Origin: an uncultured Spartobacteria bacterium | GTDB taxonomy: Bacteria; Verrucomicrobiota; Verrucomicrobiia; Chthoniobacterales; Terrimicrobiaceae | Assembly: GCA_903915315.1 (NCBI GenBank) | Contig: CAIWSO010000561.1 | Coordinates: 1 to 6,276, forward strand | Length of the DNA: 6,276 bases | Direction: 5' to 3' | Part shown: positions 1 to 6,023 of the stretch, piece after piece | How positions within the stretch are numbered: the first letter of the stretch is position 1 | Layout: every line of letters begins with the position of its first letter | Notes under the pieces: model-generated | Database searches by the model: none | Seen by the model: only the letters and a program-made list of their open reading frames with translations | Told to the model about the DNA's origin: nothing | Translations under genes and position numbers: made by a program

Positions 1-41
1 AAAAAAATGATTTTGCTGTCCATGATTTTGCCAATATTTGC
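1..41 (+). other. Leader at window edge, possibly the tail of an upstream gene
   Basis: This AT-rich stretch before the first gene has no convincing Shine-Dalgarno sequence and no well-spaced -35/-10 pair. Two readings are possible. Frame 1 is open from base 1 and ends in TGA at 43-45, ending hydrophobically (...LPIFA). That would give an ATGA stop/start overlap with the first gene, typical of translational coupling. The frame of the first gene itself is also open back to the window edge, so that gene could start further upstream. Both open stretches are too short to be statistically meaningful, so this region is left unassigned. Confidence 0.25.
7..31 (+). repeat. Short direct repeat, two 10-bp copies
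   Basis: The 10-mer ATGATTTTGC occurs at 7-16 and again at 22-31, a spacing of 15 bases, just upstream of the first start codon. It could be an operator-like half-site pair, or simply repetition within the end of an upstream coding sequence. In the frame of the first gene it reads as a repeated Asp-Phe-Ala. Nothing else supports a regulatory role. Confidence 0.3.
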
Positions 42-917
42 ATGAAAATTCTTGTCACTATCCCTCATTTTCACAATCCGAAGGGCGGGGGGGCCTATGG
101 CTCGACAGGCGCAGAGAGCGCTCGCAGGGCGGAGGCTTTGTCGAAAACGATAGCTGCACTGCATCAGAACCTCGGTCCTCGCCAAGCGTTTCTGTATTGC
201 CTCCACGAGCCTGTACCGGGACGCGGCAATGGTCGGCTTTTGAAAGTGAATAGCCAAGCCGCATCCGGACTGGATATCGCAGTGTGTACGGTCGGCGACT
301 CGCACTTGATCAACAACCTCTCTGTGCCTCGCGGCCTGTATCATCATCAACCCGTCAAAGCCGACCCGATGAAGATCGGCTTCGCGTGCCAGCAGATACT
401 TCAGGCCCATCTCGGAAAATACGACTTCTACTGCTATCTGGAAGATGATTTGCGTATCGAAGATTCTTATTTTTTGCAAAAACTAGAGTGGTTCGCACGC
501 ACTTTCGGCGAGGAAAGTCTCCTTCTGCCCCATCGTTACGAGACATCAGTTAACGAACCCCTCCACAAACTGTATATCGATGGGCCAGTGAGACCAGACT
601 TCACCGCCAAGTGGCAGGATGTGAGTGATCGGCGTGAATTAATTTCGGAAAATCTCGGAAAGCCGATCTCATTTGAGCGCTGGTCGAACCCGCATTCCGG
701 CTGTTTTTTTCTGAATGCCAGCCAGATGGAACTCTGGGCAAAATCACCCATCTTTCAAGACGGAGACTGCAGCTTCGCAGGCCCGCTCGAGAGTGCTGCT
801 TCGCTGGGCATCATGAAGACATTTCGCATTTACAAACCCTCCATGGCGGACGCCGGTTTCTTTGAAATTCAGCATCTCCACAACCGCTATCTGGGTGTGG
901 CCTTGAAAACATCGTGA
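42..917 (+). CDS. Predicted GT-A-like glycosyltransferase of a type I secretion cluster
   Basis: This 291-residue protein is probably cytoplasmic, with no signal peptide and no membrane helix. It begins MKILVTIPHF, a typical first strand of a nucleotide-sugar-binding fold, followed by a Gly-rich loop (GGGAYGS, residues 15-21). Around residues 130-137 (CYLEDDL) an Asp/Glu cluster follows a hydrophobic strand, as in the metal-binding DXD motif of GT-A enzymes. NPHSGCFFLN (216-225) and GPLESAASLGIMKTF (247-261) look like conserved family blocks, and a histidine-rich tail (QHLHNRYLG, 277-285) follows. I recall homologues of this type, sometimes loosely named calcium-binding protein, in bacterial genomes, but donor and acceptor are unknown. 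The ATG at 42 is chosen because the protein then starts exactly at the first strand. No good ribosome site precedes it, and the frame stays open to base 3, so an upstream start cannot be excluded. It lies 42 nt before the parvulin-like gene. Its place in the operon suggests it modifies the exported protein or a surface glycan. The coding assignment is secure; the enzymatic role is moderately supported. Confidence 0.8.
   Translation: MKILVTIPHFHNPKGGGAYGSTGAESARRAEALSKTIAALHQNLGPRQAFLYCLHEPVPGRGNGRLLKVNSQAASGLDIAVCTVGDSHLINNLSVPRGLYHHQPVKADPMKIGFACQQILQAHLGKYDFYCYLEDDLRIEDSYFLQKLEWFARTFGEESLLLPHRYETSVNEPLHKLYIDGPVRPDFTAKWQDVSDRRELISENLGKPISFERWSNPHSGCFFLNASQMELWAKSPIFQDGDCSFAGPLESAASLGIMKTFRIYKPSMADAGFFEIQHLHNRYLGVALKTS
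87..93 (+). repeat. G7 homopolymer near the 5' end of the glycosyltransferase gene
   Basis: Seven consecutive G bases cover codons 16-17 and the first base of codon 18, inside the Gly-rich loop of the protein. Slippage by one base would shift reading into a frame that stops at 151-153, or into the other frame that stops at 251-253. Either would abolish the product. A tract of seven is at the low end for phase-variable genes, so it is recorded only as a possible slippage site. Confidence 0.35.
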
Positions 918-942
918 TTGCATAATAGGGTTTCGGCCCCAC

Positions 943-950
943 AAAGAAGA
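943..950 (+). promoter_or_regulatory. Ribosome binding site for the parvulin-like gene
   Basis: A purine run AAAGAAGA lies 9 nt before the ATG at 960 and directly abuts the in-frame ATG at 951. A short GGA at 953-955 lies 4 nt before the ATG at 960. The spacing therefore favours 960 as the main start. An in-frame TTG at 918 has no ribosome site of its own. Confidence 0.45.
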
Positions 951-959
951 ATGGATCAG

Positions 960-1658
960 ATGACACACCAATCGGGAGCAACTATCGAGGTCGCGGAGCT
1001 CGGCGGATATAGGCTTTGGAAAGCCTTGTTGCGGGCGCGCCTACTCGATGAAGCAAGTGCCAGCTTCACTCTCGAACCGGAGGACGTCGAGTCGGCCTGG
1101 CAGGGTTTTTGCAAAAAATCCCAAGTCGATCCCGCAACCGCCCTCCCCGTCCCACCAGACTACATTGGATGTCCACCAGAGCTCTTAAAATCCGCGATCG
1201 AACGGGAGTCACGCACGGCCCTTTGGAAAAAAGCCCTTTTTGAACCGCAGGCCGAGGAACGCTTCGAAACACGCAAACCCGCTCTCGACCGCGTGGTTTA
1301 CTCCTTGCTGAGAGTTAAGGATGCGGGATTGGCGAGGGAGTTGTGGTTTCGCATCAAAGAAGGCGAGGCCACCTTTGCCGAACTGGCTCCTATGTATGCC
1401 AGCGGAAATGAAGTTTACACCGCCGGTATCGTCGGCCCAGTCGCCTTGGGGGCCATGCACCCCGGCTTGGCGGGAGTTTTAAAGCCGGCCCCGGTTGGCG
1501 AAGTGCTGCGGCCTTTTGCCGTCGCGGAGTGGTATTTGGTCGCCAGAGTGGATCACCATTTGCCAGCCGAATTCGACGACGCCATGAAGGCGCAAATGGT
1601 CGACGAATTAGTCCACATCTGGTTAGAAGAACGTTGCCATGGCAGACCAACAGCTTGA
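960..1658 (+). CDS. Parvulin-like (PpiC-type) peptidyl-prolyl isomerase / chaperone
   Basis: This 232-residue protein counts from the ATG at 960. In-frame starts at 951 (ATG) and 918 (TTG) would add 3 or 14 residues, but spacing from the purine-rich ribosome site favours 960. Residues 1-105 form a mostly helical, charged N-terminal part, as in the SurA/PrsA-like arrangement where a helical region precedes the isomerase domain. Residues 108-198 follow the parvulin pattern: a first strand (RVVYSLLRVKD), a helix with ARELWFRIKEGEATFAELA, a turn (GIVGPVALGAMHPGL), then VGEVLRPFAVAEWYLVARVD. The usual His at the start of the domain and the GG-x-LG loop are altered, so isomerase activity is doubtful and a binding or chaperone role is possible. 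There is no signal peptide, which separates it from periplasmic SurA and PrsA and points to a cytoplasmic role before export. Its last 20 nt overlap the ABC exporter gene. Position in the operon suggests it acts on the exported substrate (inference). Confidence 0.82.
   Translation: MTHQSGATIEVAELGGYRLWKALLRARLLDEASASFTLEPEDVESAWQGFCKKSQVDPATALPVPPDYIGCPPELLKSAIERESRTALWKKALFEPQAEERFETRKPALDRVVYSLLRVKDAGLARELWFRIKEGEATFAELAPMYASGNEVYTAGIVGPVALGAMHPGLAGVLKPAPVGEVLRPFAVAEWYLVARVDHHLPAEFDDAMKAQMVDELVHIWLEERCHGRPTA
1625..1631 (+). promoter_or_regulatory. Ribosome binding site for the ABC exporter gene
   Basis: AGAAGAA lies 7 nt before the ATG at 1639, inside the last codons of the parvulin-like gene. 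It supports the start of the exporter at 1639 and hence the 20-nt overlap between the two genes. Confidence 0.5.
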
Positions 1659-4536
1659 ATCCACTCTCGGCGCGGTAGCCTCTAAAATCTCCGCCTCGGA
1701 GGGTCCACTACGCGCCCTGCCGGCCGAAACTCTCACGCCCCTGATCACATCAGGAAAACTCGTTCGAGCCGATATCGGCCGTGTGATCATTCAGCCGGGC
1801 AAGATGCCAGAAGCCGTCTTTATTGTTTTAGAGGGACGGATCCGCATTCTTGGATCGGGACCTGAAAACTCCCACCCCGAGCTCATACAAACGCTGCGCA
1901 CGGGCGGCATCGCCGGTATGGCATCCCTCCTTGCTGGCGCCCCAGTCGAGGCAGCCACCGTTTCGGAAAACGCGGTCTGCCTGATGATCGAAGCTCCGCG
2001 CTTCCTCGAGTTCCTCGATAAAAATCCCGATTTGCGCGAATCCCTCGCAAATCAGGTCAGTGCGCCCGAGCTTTACAACCTTCTCGCCGGCGACCTCGCT
2101 CGAAATGCACTCGATATCGAAAAAGCGGGCGTCATAGTCCGCTCTCAACTCGCTGAAGCCCGACTCTCCAACGGCAGCGGGGTACTCGATACCCATGCGG
2201 ATTACCTGTGGTGGATCGCCTCAGGCGCTTCGCGAGGGCTGCGCTGGAGTCCCGACGATGGCCCAGTAAGGCGAATCGGCCTGCCGGCCCATATCCTCGC
2301 TGAAATTAAAATTAGTTCCACGCCTGCAGCCACAGACCCCGCGCCCCTGCATCTGCCTTCTGCCGAAACGCTGCTGGATCCAATGGTCGATTACCCATCA
2401 GTGACGACATCCACCGGAGCCATTGAGGAAGTGAATGCCTGCTACGAAATGCTGGCCAAATTTCACAAGAAGAATTTCCCGAAAGACGCCATCCGCAGGG
2501 TGCTTCAAAACGAGGTTCAAGAAAACAAGTCCCCCACGCTGAATACCTGTGGAACGGTGGCCGCCATGGCCGGCTTTGCGGCTCAGCTTGTGCGGATACC
2601 GGCCAGCCATCTTCCCAGAGTCGAAACCCCGGCGCTCGTGGCTTGGGAAGGCACTATTTGCGTTCTCTTCGAAGCCACTGACCAGAGGGTCTCCATCGCT
2701 AATCCGCAGAAGGGCCTTCAGCGGATGTCACTCTCGGATTTTTTAGCCTCTCAGGACGGGGAAATCCATATCCTGCTCACTCGACCGCTACCGGACGAGG
2801 AAAAGGAAAAATTCGGATTTAAGTGGTTCCTCCCTTCCATTCGCAAACACAAGCGAGCCCTCATCGAAGTCTTTGTCGCCTCATTGTTCATACAGATCTT
2901 CGGCTTGGCGAATCCGATGCTCACGCAGGTGATCATTGACAAAGTCCTCGTTCAAAACTCGCTCTCGGCACTGAATGTGCTAGGCATTTTGTTTATCGTC
3001 ATCGCCCTTGCTGATACCGCCCTCACGGCCCTCCGAACCTACCTTTTCGTCGATACTACGAACCGGATCGATCTCGCCCTCGGTTCGCGGATCATGGACC
3101 ACCTCTACAAGCTCAAGCTCGGCTATTTCCAACGCCGTCCCGTGGGTGAGGTGTCTTCGCGCTTGCATGAGCTCGAAAATATTCGCCAGTTTCTAACTGG
3201 AACGGCATTGACCGTCGGCCTCGATGCGCTTTTCTCCGTGATCTACATGGGGATCATGTTTTTTTATAGTATCTCCCTTTCCTTCGTTGCCCTAGCGGTC
3301 ATTCCGTTTATGGCTGGGGTGACCCTCTTCGGAGCCCCGATTTTACGCCGCCAAATCCTGCGTCGCTCCGAGGAAGGCGCCCGCACACAGTCGCATGTGA
3401 TTGAAACCATCACTGGTGTGCAAACCGTCAAAGCGGGCAACATCGAGCACCACTCGCGCTGGGAATGGCAGAAGCGCTACGCGGGATTTGTGAGTGCCGG
3501 GTTCCATGCCGTTCTGACGGCGACCGCGATGAACTCCTCGACAAACATCCTCAGCCGACTGGGAGACCTAGCCGTGCTGTGGTACGGGGCCACACTCGTG
3601 ATCAAGGGGGATTTGACCTTGGGCCAACTCATCGCTTTCCGAATCATTGCGGGGAACGTGACAACGCCGCTCATGAGGCTCTCTCAAAGTTGGCAGAATT
3701 TTCAAGAGGTGGCACTCTCAGTACAACGATTGGGCGATGTTCTCAATAGTCCAGCTGAGCAGACCCTCGAGCAAGGCACCAACATTCCAATGCCTCAAAT
3801 CAAAGGCAAAGTGGAGTTTGACTCCATCACGTTTGCCTACGTTCCCGGCCAGCAACCCCAGTTGCGCAATGTTTCGTTTGAAATTCCAGCAGGATCGTTT
3901 GTGGGCGTGGTAGGAAAGAGCGGATCTGGAAAATCCACTGTTCTTAAACTGCTGCCGCGCCTTTACACGGCAGACAGCGGTCGCATTCTGGTAGACGACT
4001 ACGAGGTTGCAAAAGTCGAACTTTACTCCCTGCGTCGGCAGATTGGAACTGTGCTGCAAGACAGCCTCCTTTTTAATTCTTCCGTATTTTCGAATATTGC
4101 AGTGTCGGACCCAGATGCCACACCGGAAGATGTCATGAGAGCAGCCAGGGTGGCTGGCGCACATGACTTCATTATGGGGCTCCCTGAGGGATACAACACT
4201 TGCGTCGGCGAGCAGGGGCGCGCCCTATCAGGAGGCCAACGCCAACGCATCGCTATTGCCCGCACCGTGCTTCAGCGCCCACGTCTTCTTATCCTCGATG
4301 AAGCCACGAGTGCGCTCGACTTCCCGTCAGAGCACCTCGTCTGCAAAAATCTAGCGAAGGAATTTCTGGGGCGAACGGTCTTCTTTGTGACTCACCGCGT
4401 CCGCTCCGTGGAACATGCCGACCGCATTCTCGTCCTAGATCGGGGAATCCTTGTCGAGCAGGGTACCCACAAGGAACTTATGGAAATGAAAGGCATTTAT
4501 CGCACACTTTACATGGGCAAGGAGGATGAAAAGTGA
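1639..4536 (+). CDS. Type I secretion ABC exporter with cyclic-nucleotide-binding-like and degenerate C39 domains (HetC-like architecture)
   Basis: This 965-residue inner-membrane exporter would power translocation of a protein substrate by ATP hydrolysis. Domains in order: (1) a cyclic-nucleotide-binding-like beta-roll at about 25-130, with FIVLEGRIRILG (61-72) and a phosphate-cassette-like SLLAGAPVEAATV (96-108), where the usual Glu and Arg appear missing. (2) An unassigned linker domain at about 150-250. (3) A C39-peptidase-like domain at about 258-385. The equivalents of catalytic Cys, His and Asp appear to be Glu264, Ile340 and Asn355, so it is probably not a peptidase. (4) A transmembrane domain at about 405-690 with hydrophobic segments near 407-433, 445-470, 518-565 and 636-674. 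(5) An ATPase with Walker A GKSGSGKST (759-767), Q-loop Gln807, signature LSGGQ (863-867), Walker B LLILDE (883-888), D-loop SALD (891-894) and switch His919. All ATPase motifs are intact. It is longer than HlyB-type exporters (about 700 residues) because of the N-terminal extension, as in HetC of heterocyst-forming cyanobacteria. It overlaps the parvulin-like gene by 20 nt and the HlyD-family gene by 4 nt. The class is certain; the substrate is unknown. Confidence 0.95.
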   Translation: MADQQLESTLGAVASKISASEGPLRALPAETLTPLITSGKLVRADIGRVIIQPGKMPEAVFIVLEGRIRILGSGPENSHPELIQTLRTGGIAGMASLLAGAPVEAATVSENAVCLMIEAPRFLEFLDKNPDLRESLANQVSAPELYNLLAGDLARNALDIEKAGVIVRSQLAEARLSNGSGVLDTHADYLWWIASGASRGLRWSPDDGPVRRIGLPAHILAEIKISSTPAATDPAPLHLPSAETLLDPMVDYPSVTTSTGAIEEVNACYEMLAKFHKKNFPKDAIRRVLQNEVQENKSPTLNTCGTVAAMAGFAAQLVRIPASHLPRVETPALVAWEGTICVLFEATDQRVSIANPQKGLQRMSLSDFLASQDGEIHILLTRPLPDEEKEKFGFKWFLPSIRKHKRALIEVFVASLFIQIFGLANPMLTQVIIDKVLVQNSLSALNVLGILFIVIALADTALTALRTYLFVDTTNRIDLALGSRIMDHLYKLKLGYFQRRPVGEVSSRLHELENIRQFLTGTALTVGLDALFSVIYMGIMFFYSISLSFVALAVIPFMAGVTLFGAPILRRQILRRSEEGARTQSHVIETITGVQTVKAGNIEHHSRWEWQKRYAGFVSAGFHAVLTATAMNSSTNILSRLGDLAVLWYGATLVIKGDLTLGQLIAFRIIAGNVTTPLMRLSQSWQNFQEVALSVQRLGDVLNSPAEQTLEQGTNIPMPQIKGKVEFDSITFAYVPGQQPQLRNVSFEIPAGSFVGVVGKSGSGKSTVLKLLPRLYTADSGRILVDDYEVAKVELYSLRRQIGTVLQDSLLFNSSVFSNIAVSDPDATPEDVMRAARVAGAHDFIMGLPEGYNTCVGEQGRALSGGQRQRIAIARTVLQRPRLLILDEATSALDFPSEHLVCKNLAKEFLGRTVFFVTHRVRSVEHADRILVLDRGILVEQGTHKELMEMKGIYRTLYMGKEDEK
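4519..4525 (+). promoter_or_regulatory. Strong Shine-Dalgarno deciding the GTG start of the HlyD-family gene
   Basis: AAGGAGG is a full consensus Shine-Dalgarno sequence, 7 nt before the GTG at 4533. It is the strongest ribosome site in the window and justifies the non-ATG start. It sits in the last codons of the ABC gene, and the start overlaps that gene's stop as GTGA. This implies translational coupling and high adaptor output. Confidence 0.85.
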
Positions 4537-6005
4537 AGACTCCAACCACCTTTGAGGGTTCCAAACCCAATTCCGAACACGCCACCAAGCCCAAGTTCCT
4601 CGTGCGCTGGCTTTCCCCGCTTTTTGGCGGCATGATTAATTCCCTCACATTGGCGCTTCGCCCAGATGCAAATTCGATGGTTCTTAGACAATCTCATGTT
4701 TGGGCCCGCGGCATGCTTTGGACGATTATTTTCGTGACGATTTCGGTGATTCTTTGGGCCTGCTTGGCCGAGATGGATGAAGTGATCCATGCCACTGGCA
4801 AGTTGCAACCCCGAGGCTCAGTTCAGGATGTCCAGTCCCGCGTGAGCGGCGTGATTTCCGAAATCCTTGTTAAAGAGGGCCAATCCGTCAAGTCGGGCGA
4901 CCCGCTGGTCTATCTGGACCCCAAAGTCGCCCATGCTGAGGTTCGCTCACTCGAGGATCAACTCCATTCAATGAAATCCGAGCAGGCATTTTATGATCAA
5001 CTTTATCGCCGCGATGGATCGGCTGTAGCGCCAGTCACACTCCCACCGGAAATCGTCGATCTAGCCAAAAACCATGCTGCGCTGATCGCGGAGGATGGCT
5101 TGTTGAGGGCGATCATCGATTCCTCCAGCGAAGGGGTAAACCTCAATATCGACCAAAAAGAACTTTTTACTGAAGAGCAGAAGGATCGGGTCGAGAACTA
5201 CGAACGGATCAAGAGCCAGCTCGATCAAGCGCGTCTCCTCGAGACCAATAGCAAACAAGTCCTAGGTGCCTATAAGAAACTCTTCGACAGCGGGGCTGGT
5301 TCCCGCGTGGAGTTCCTCGCTCGCGAATCGGCTTGGATCGAGTCCGTGGCCAAGGTGAAGAATCTCGAAAACCAACAGTCGAACATTCTTACCACTTTCC
5401 GGAAGGATGCCATGACCCGTCTGGGCGAAAACACCAAGCGCATTTCCGAAATCGATGCCGGACTTTCAAAAGCCCGCCTAGCCAATGCTCAAAGAATATC
5501 GGAAATCGCGAGCCGACTCGAAGCGGCCAAGGAGAGCCTTGACTACCACATCATCAAGTCGCCTTCTCAAGGCATTGTTTTCCAAATTGTGGCAACCAAG
5601 CCGGGCTCCGTCGTGGGGCCGAAAGATATTGTGCTCAAAATTGTTCCCTCCGAGGAAGTCATCGCCAAGGTCGACATCACCAACAGAGATATCGGCTTCA
5701 TCAGTCAAGGCCTCCCCGCCGAGGTTGAGGTGGATACCTTTCCGAAACGCGAATTTGGGTTCATCAAGGGTGAAGTTTTTTTTGTGGGCTCGGATGCGCT
5801 TCCTCCGACCGAGGCCAAGCCCATTTATAGCTTTCCGGCAAAGATTTCACTGGAGAAACAGAACCTCACCATTCGGGGCAAGGACGTAACACTACAGTCC
5901 GGCATGTCTGTGAGCGCTAACATCAAAATCCGCAAACGACGCGTAATTAATATCTTCCTCGACAACCTCCTCGGCCCTATCGAAAAGATGAAGGAAGTCC
6001 GCTGA
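4533..6005 (+). CDS. HlyD-family membrane fusion protein of a type I secretion system
   Basis: This 490-residue periplasmic adaptor is anchored in the inner membrane and would bridge the ABC exporter to a TolC-like outer-membrane channel. It has a cytoplasmic N-terminal part (1-58) and one membrane helix at about 60-79 (GMLWTIIFVTISVILWACLA). The first half of a biotinyl-lipoyl-like domain follows at about 98-130 (VSGVISEILVKEGQSVKSGD). A long helical, heptad-like hairpin covers about 130-335, and the second lipoyl half is at about 337-371 (IIKSPSQGIVFQI). A beta-barrel region at about 375-470 ends in LQSGMSVSANIKIRKRRVINIFL, matching the family's C-terminal consensus of a Gly-Met turn followed by a basic stretch. 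The length is close to that of HlyD (478 residues). Start is GTG at 4533, fixed by the AAGGAGG site. Its coupling to the exporter gene shows the two form one machine. The family is certain; no outer-membrane partner is encoded in the window. Confidence 0.95.
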   Translation: MKTPTTFEGSKPNSEHATKPKFLVRWLSPLFGGMINSLTLALRPDANSMVLRQSHVWARGMLWTIIFVTISVILWACLAEMDEVIHATGKLQPRGSVQDVQSRVSGVISEILVKEGQSVKSGDPLVYLDPKVAHAEVRSLEDQLHSMKSEQAFYDQLYRRDGSAVAPVTLPPEIVDLAKNHAALIAEDGLLRAIIDSSSEGVNLNIDQKELFTEEQKDRVENYERIKSQLDQARLLETNSKQVLGAYKKLFDSGAGSRVEFLARESAWIESVAKVKNLENQQSNILTTFRKDAMTRLGENTKRISEIDAGLSKARLANAQRISEIASRLEAAKESLDYHIIKSPSQGIVFQIVATKPGSVVGPKDIVLKIVPSEEVIAKVDITNRDIGFISQGLPAEVEVDTFPKREFGFIKGEVFFVGSDALPPTEAKPIYSFPAKISLEKQNLTIRGKDVTLQSGMSVSANIKIRKRRVINIFLDNLLGPIEKMKEVR

Positions 6006-6023
6006 TTTTCGATAGCAGCTTTT

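Noticed and set aside
903..926. Possible internal promoter, TTGAAA at 903-908 and CATAAT at 921-926
   Set aside because: The spacer is only 12 nt, too short for a sigma-70 promoter, and the genes are otherwise arranged as one operon.
918..959. N-terminal extension of the parvulin-like protein starting at TTG 918
   Set aside because: The TTG immediately follows the previous stop without a ribosome site, and the ATG at 960 has a purine-rich site at proper spacing.
1828..2196. 122-codon open frame on the minus strand, antisense to the exporter's N-terminal domains
   Set aside because: It is a shadow of the real gene, with no recognisable product and no independent start context.
2410..2800. 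Active leader peptidase (bacteriocin-type exporter)
   Set aside because: The domain pattern is C39-like, but the catalytic Cys, His and Asp positions appear substituted, and no small double-glycine precursor gene is visible.
3718..4164. 148-codon open frame on the minus strand, antisense to the ABC ATPase region
   Set aside because: It lies wholly opposite a strongly conserved ATPase domain, and its translation shows no recognisable domain.
5776..5783. T8 run in the HlyD-family gene, and a similar T7 run at 704-710, as slippage sites or terminators
   Set aside because: No hairpin precedes either run. Both encode ordinary Phe-rich segments, so they look like coincidental homopolymers.
5485..5889. 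134-codon open frame on the + strand inside the HlyD-family gene
   Set aside because: It is an out-of-frame shadow, very rich in Arg, Ser and Pro. The HlyD reading is clearly the coding one.
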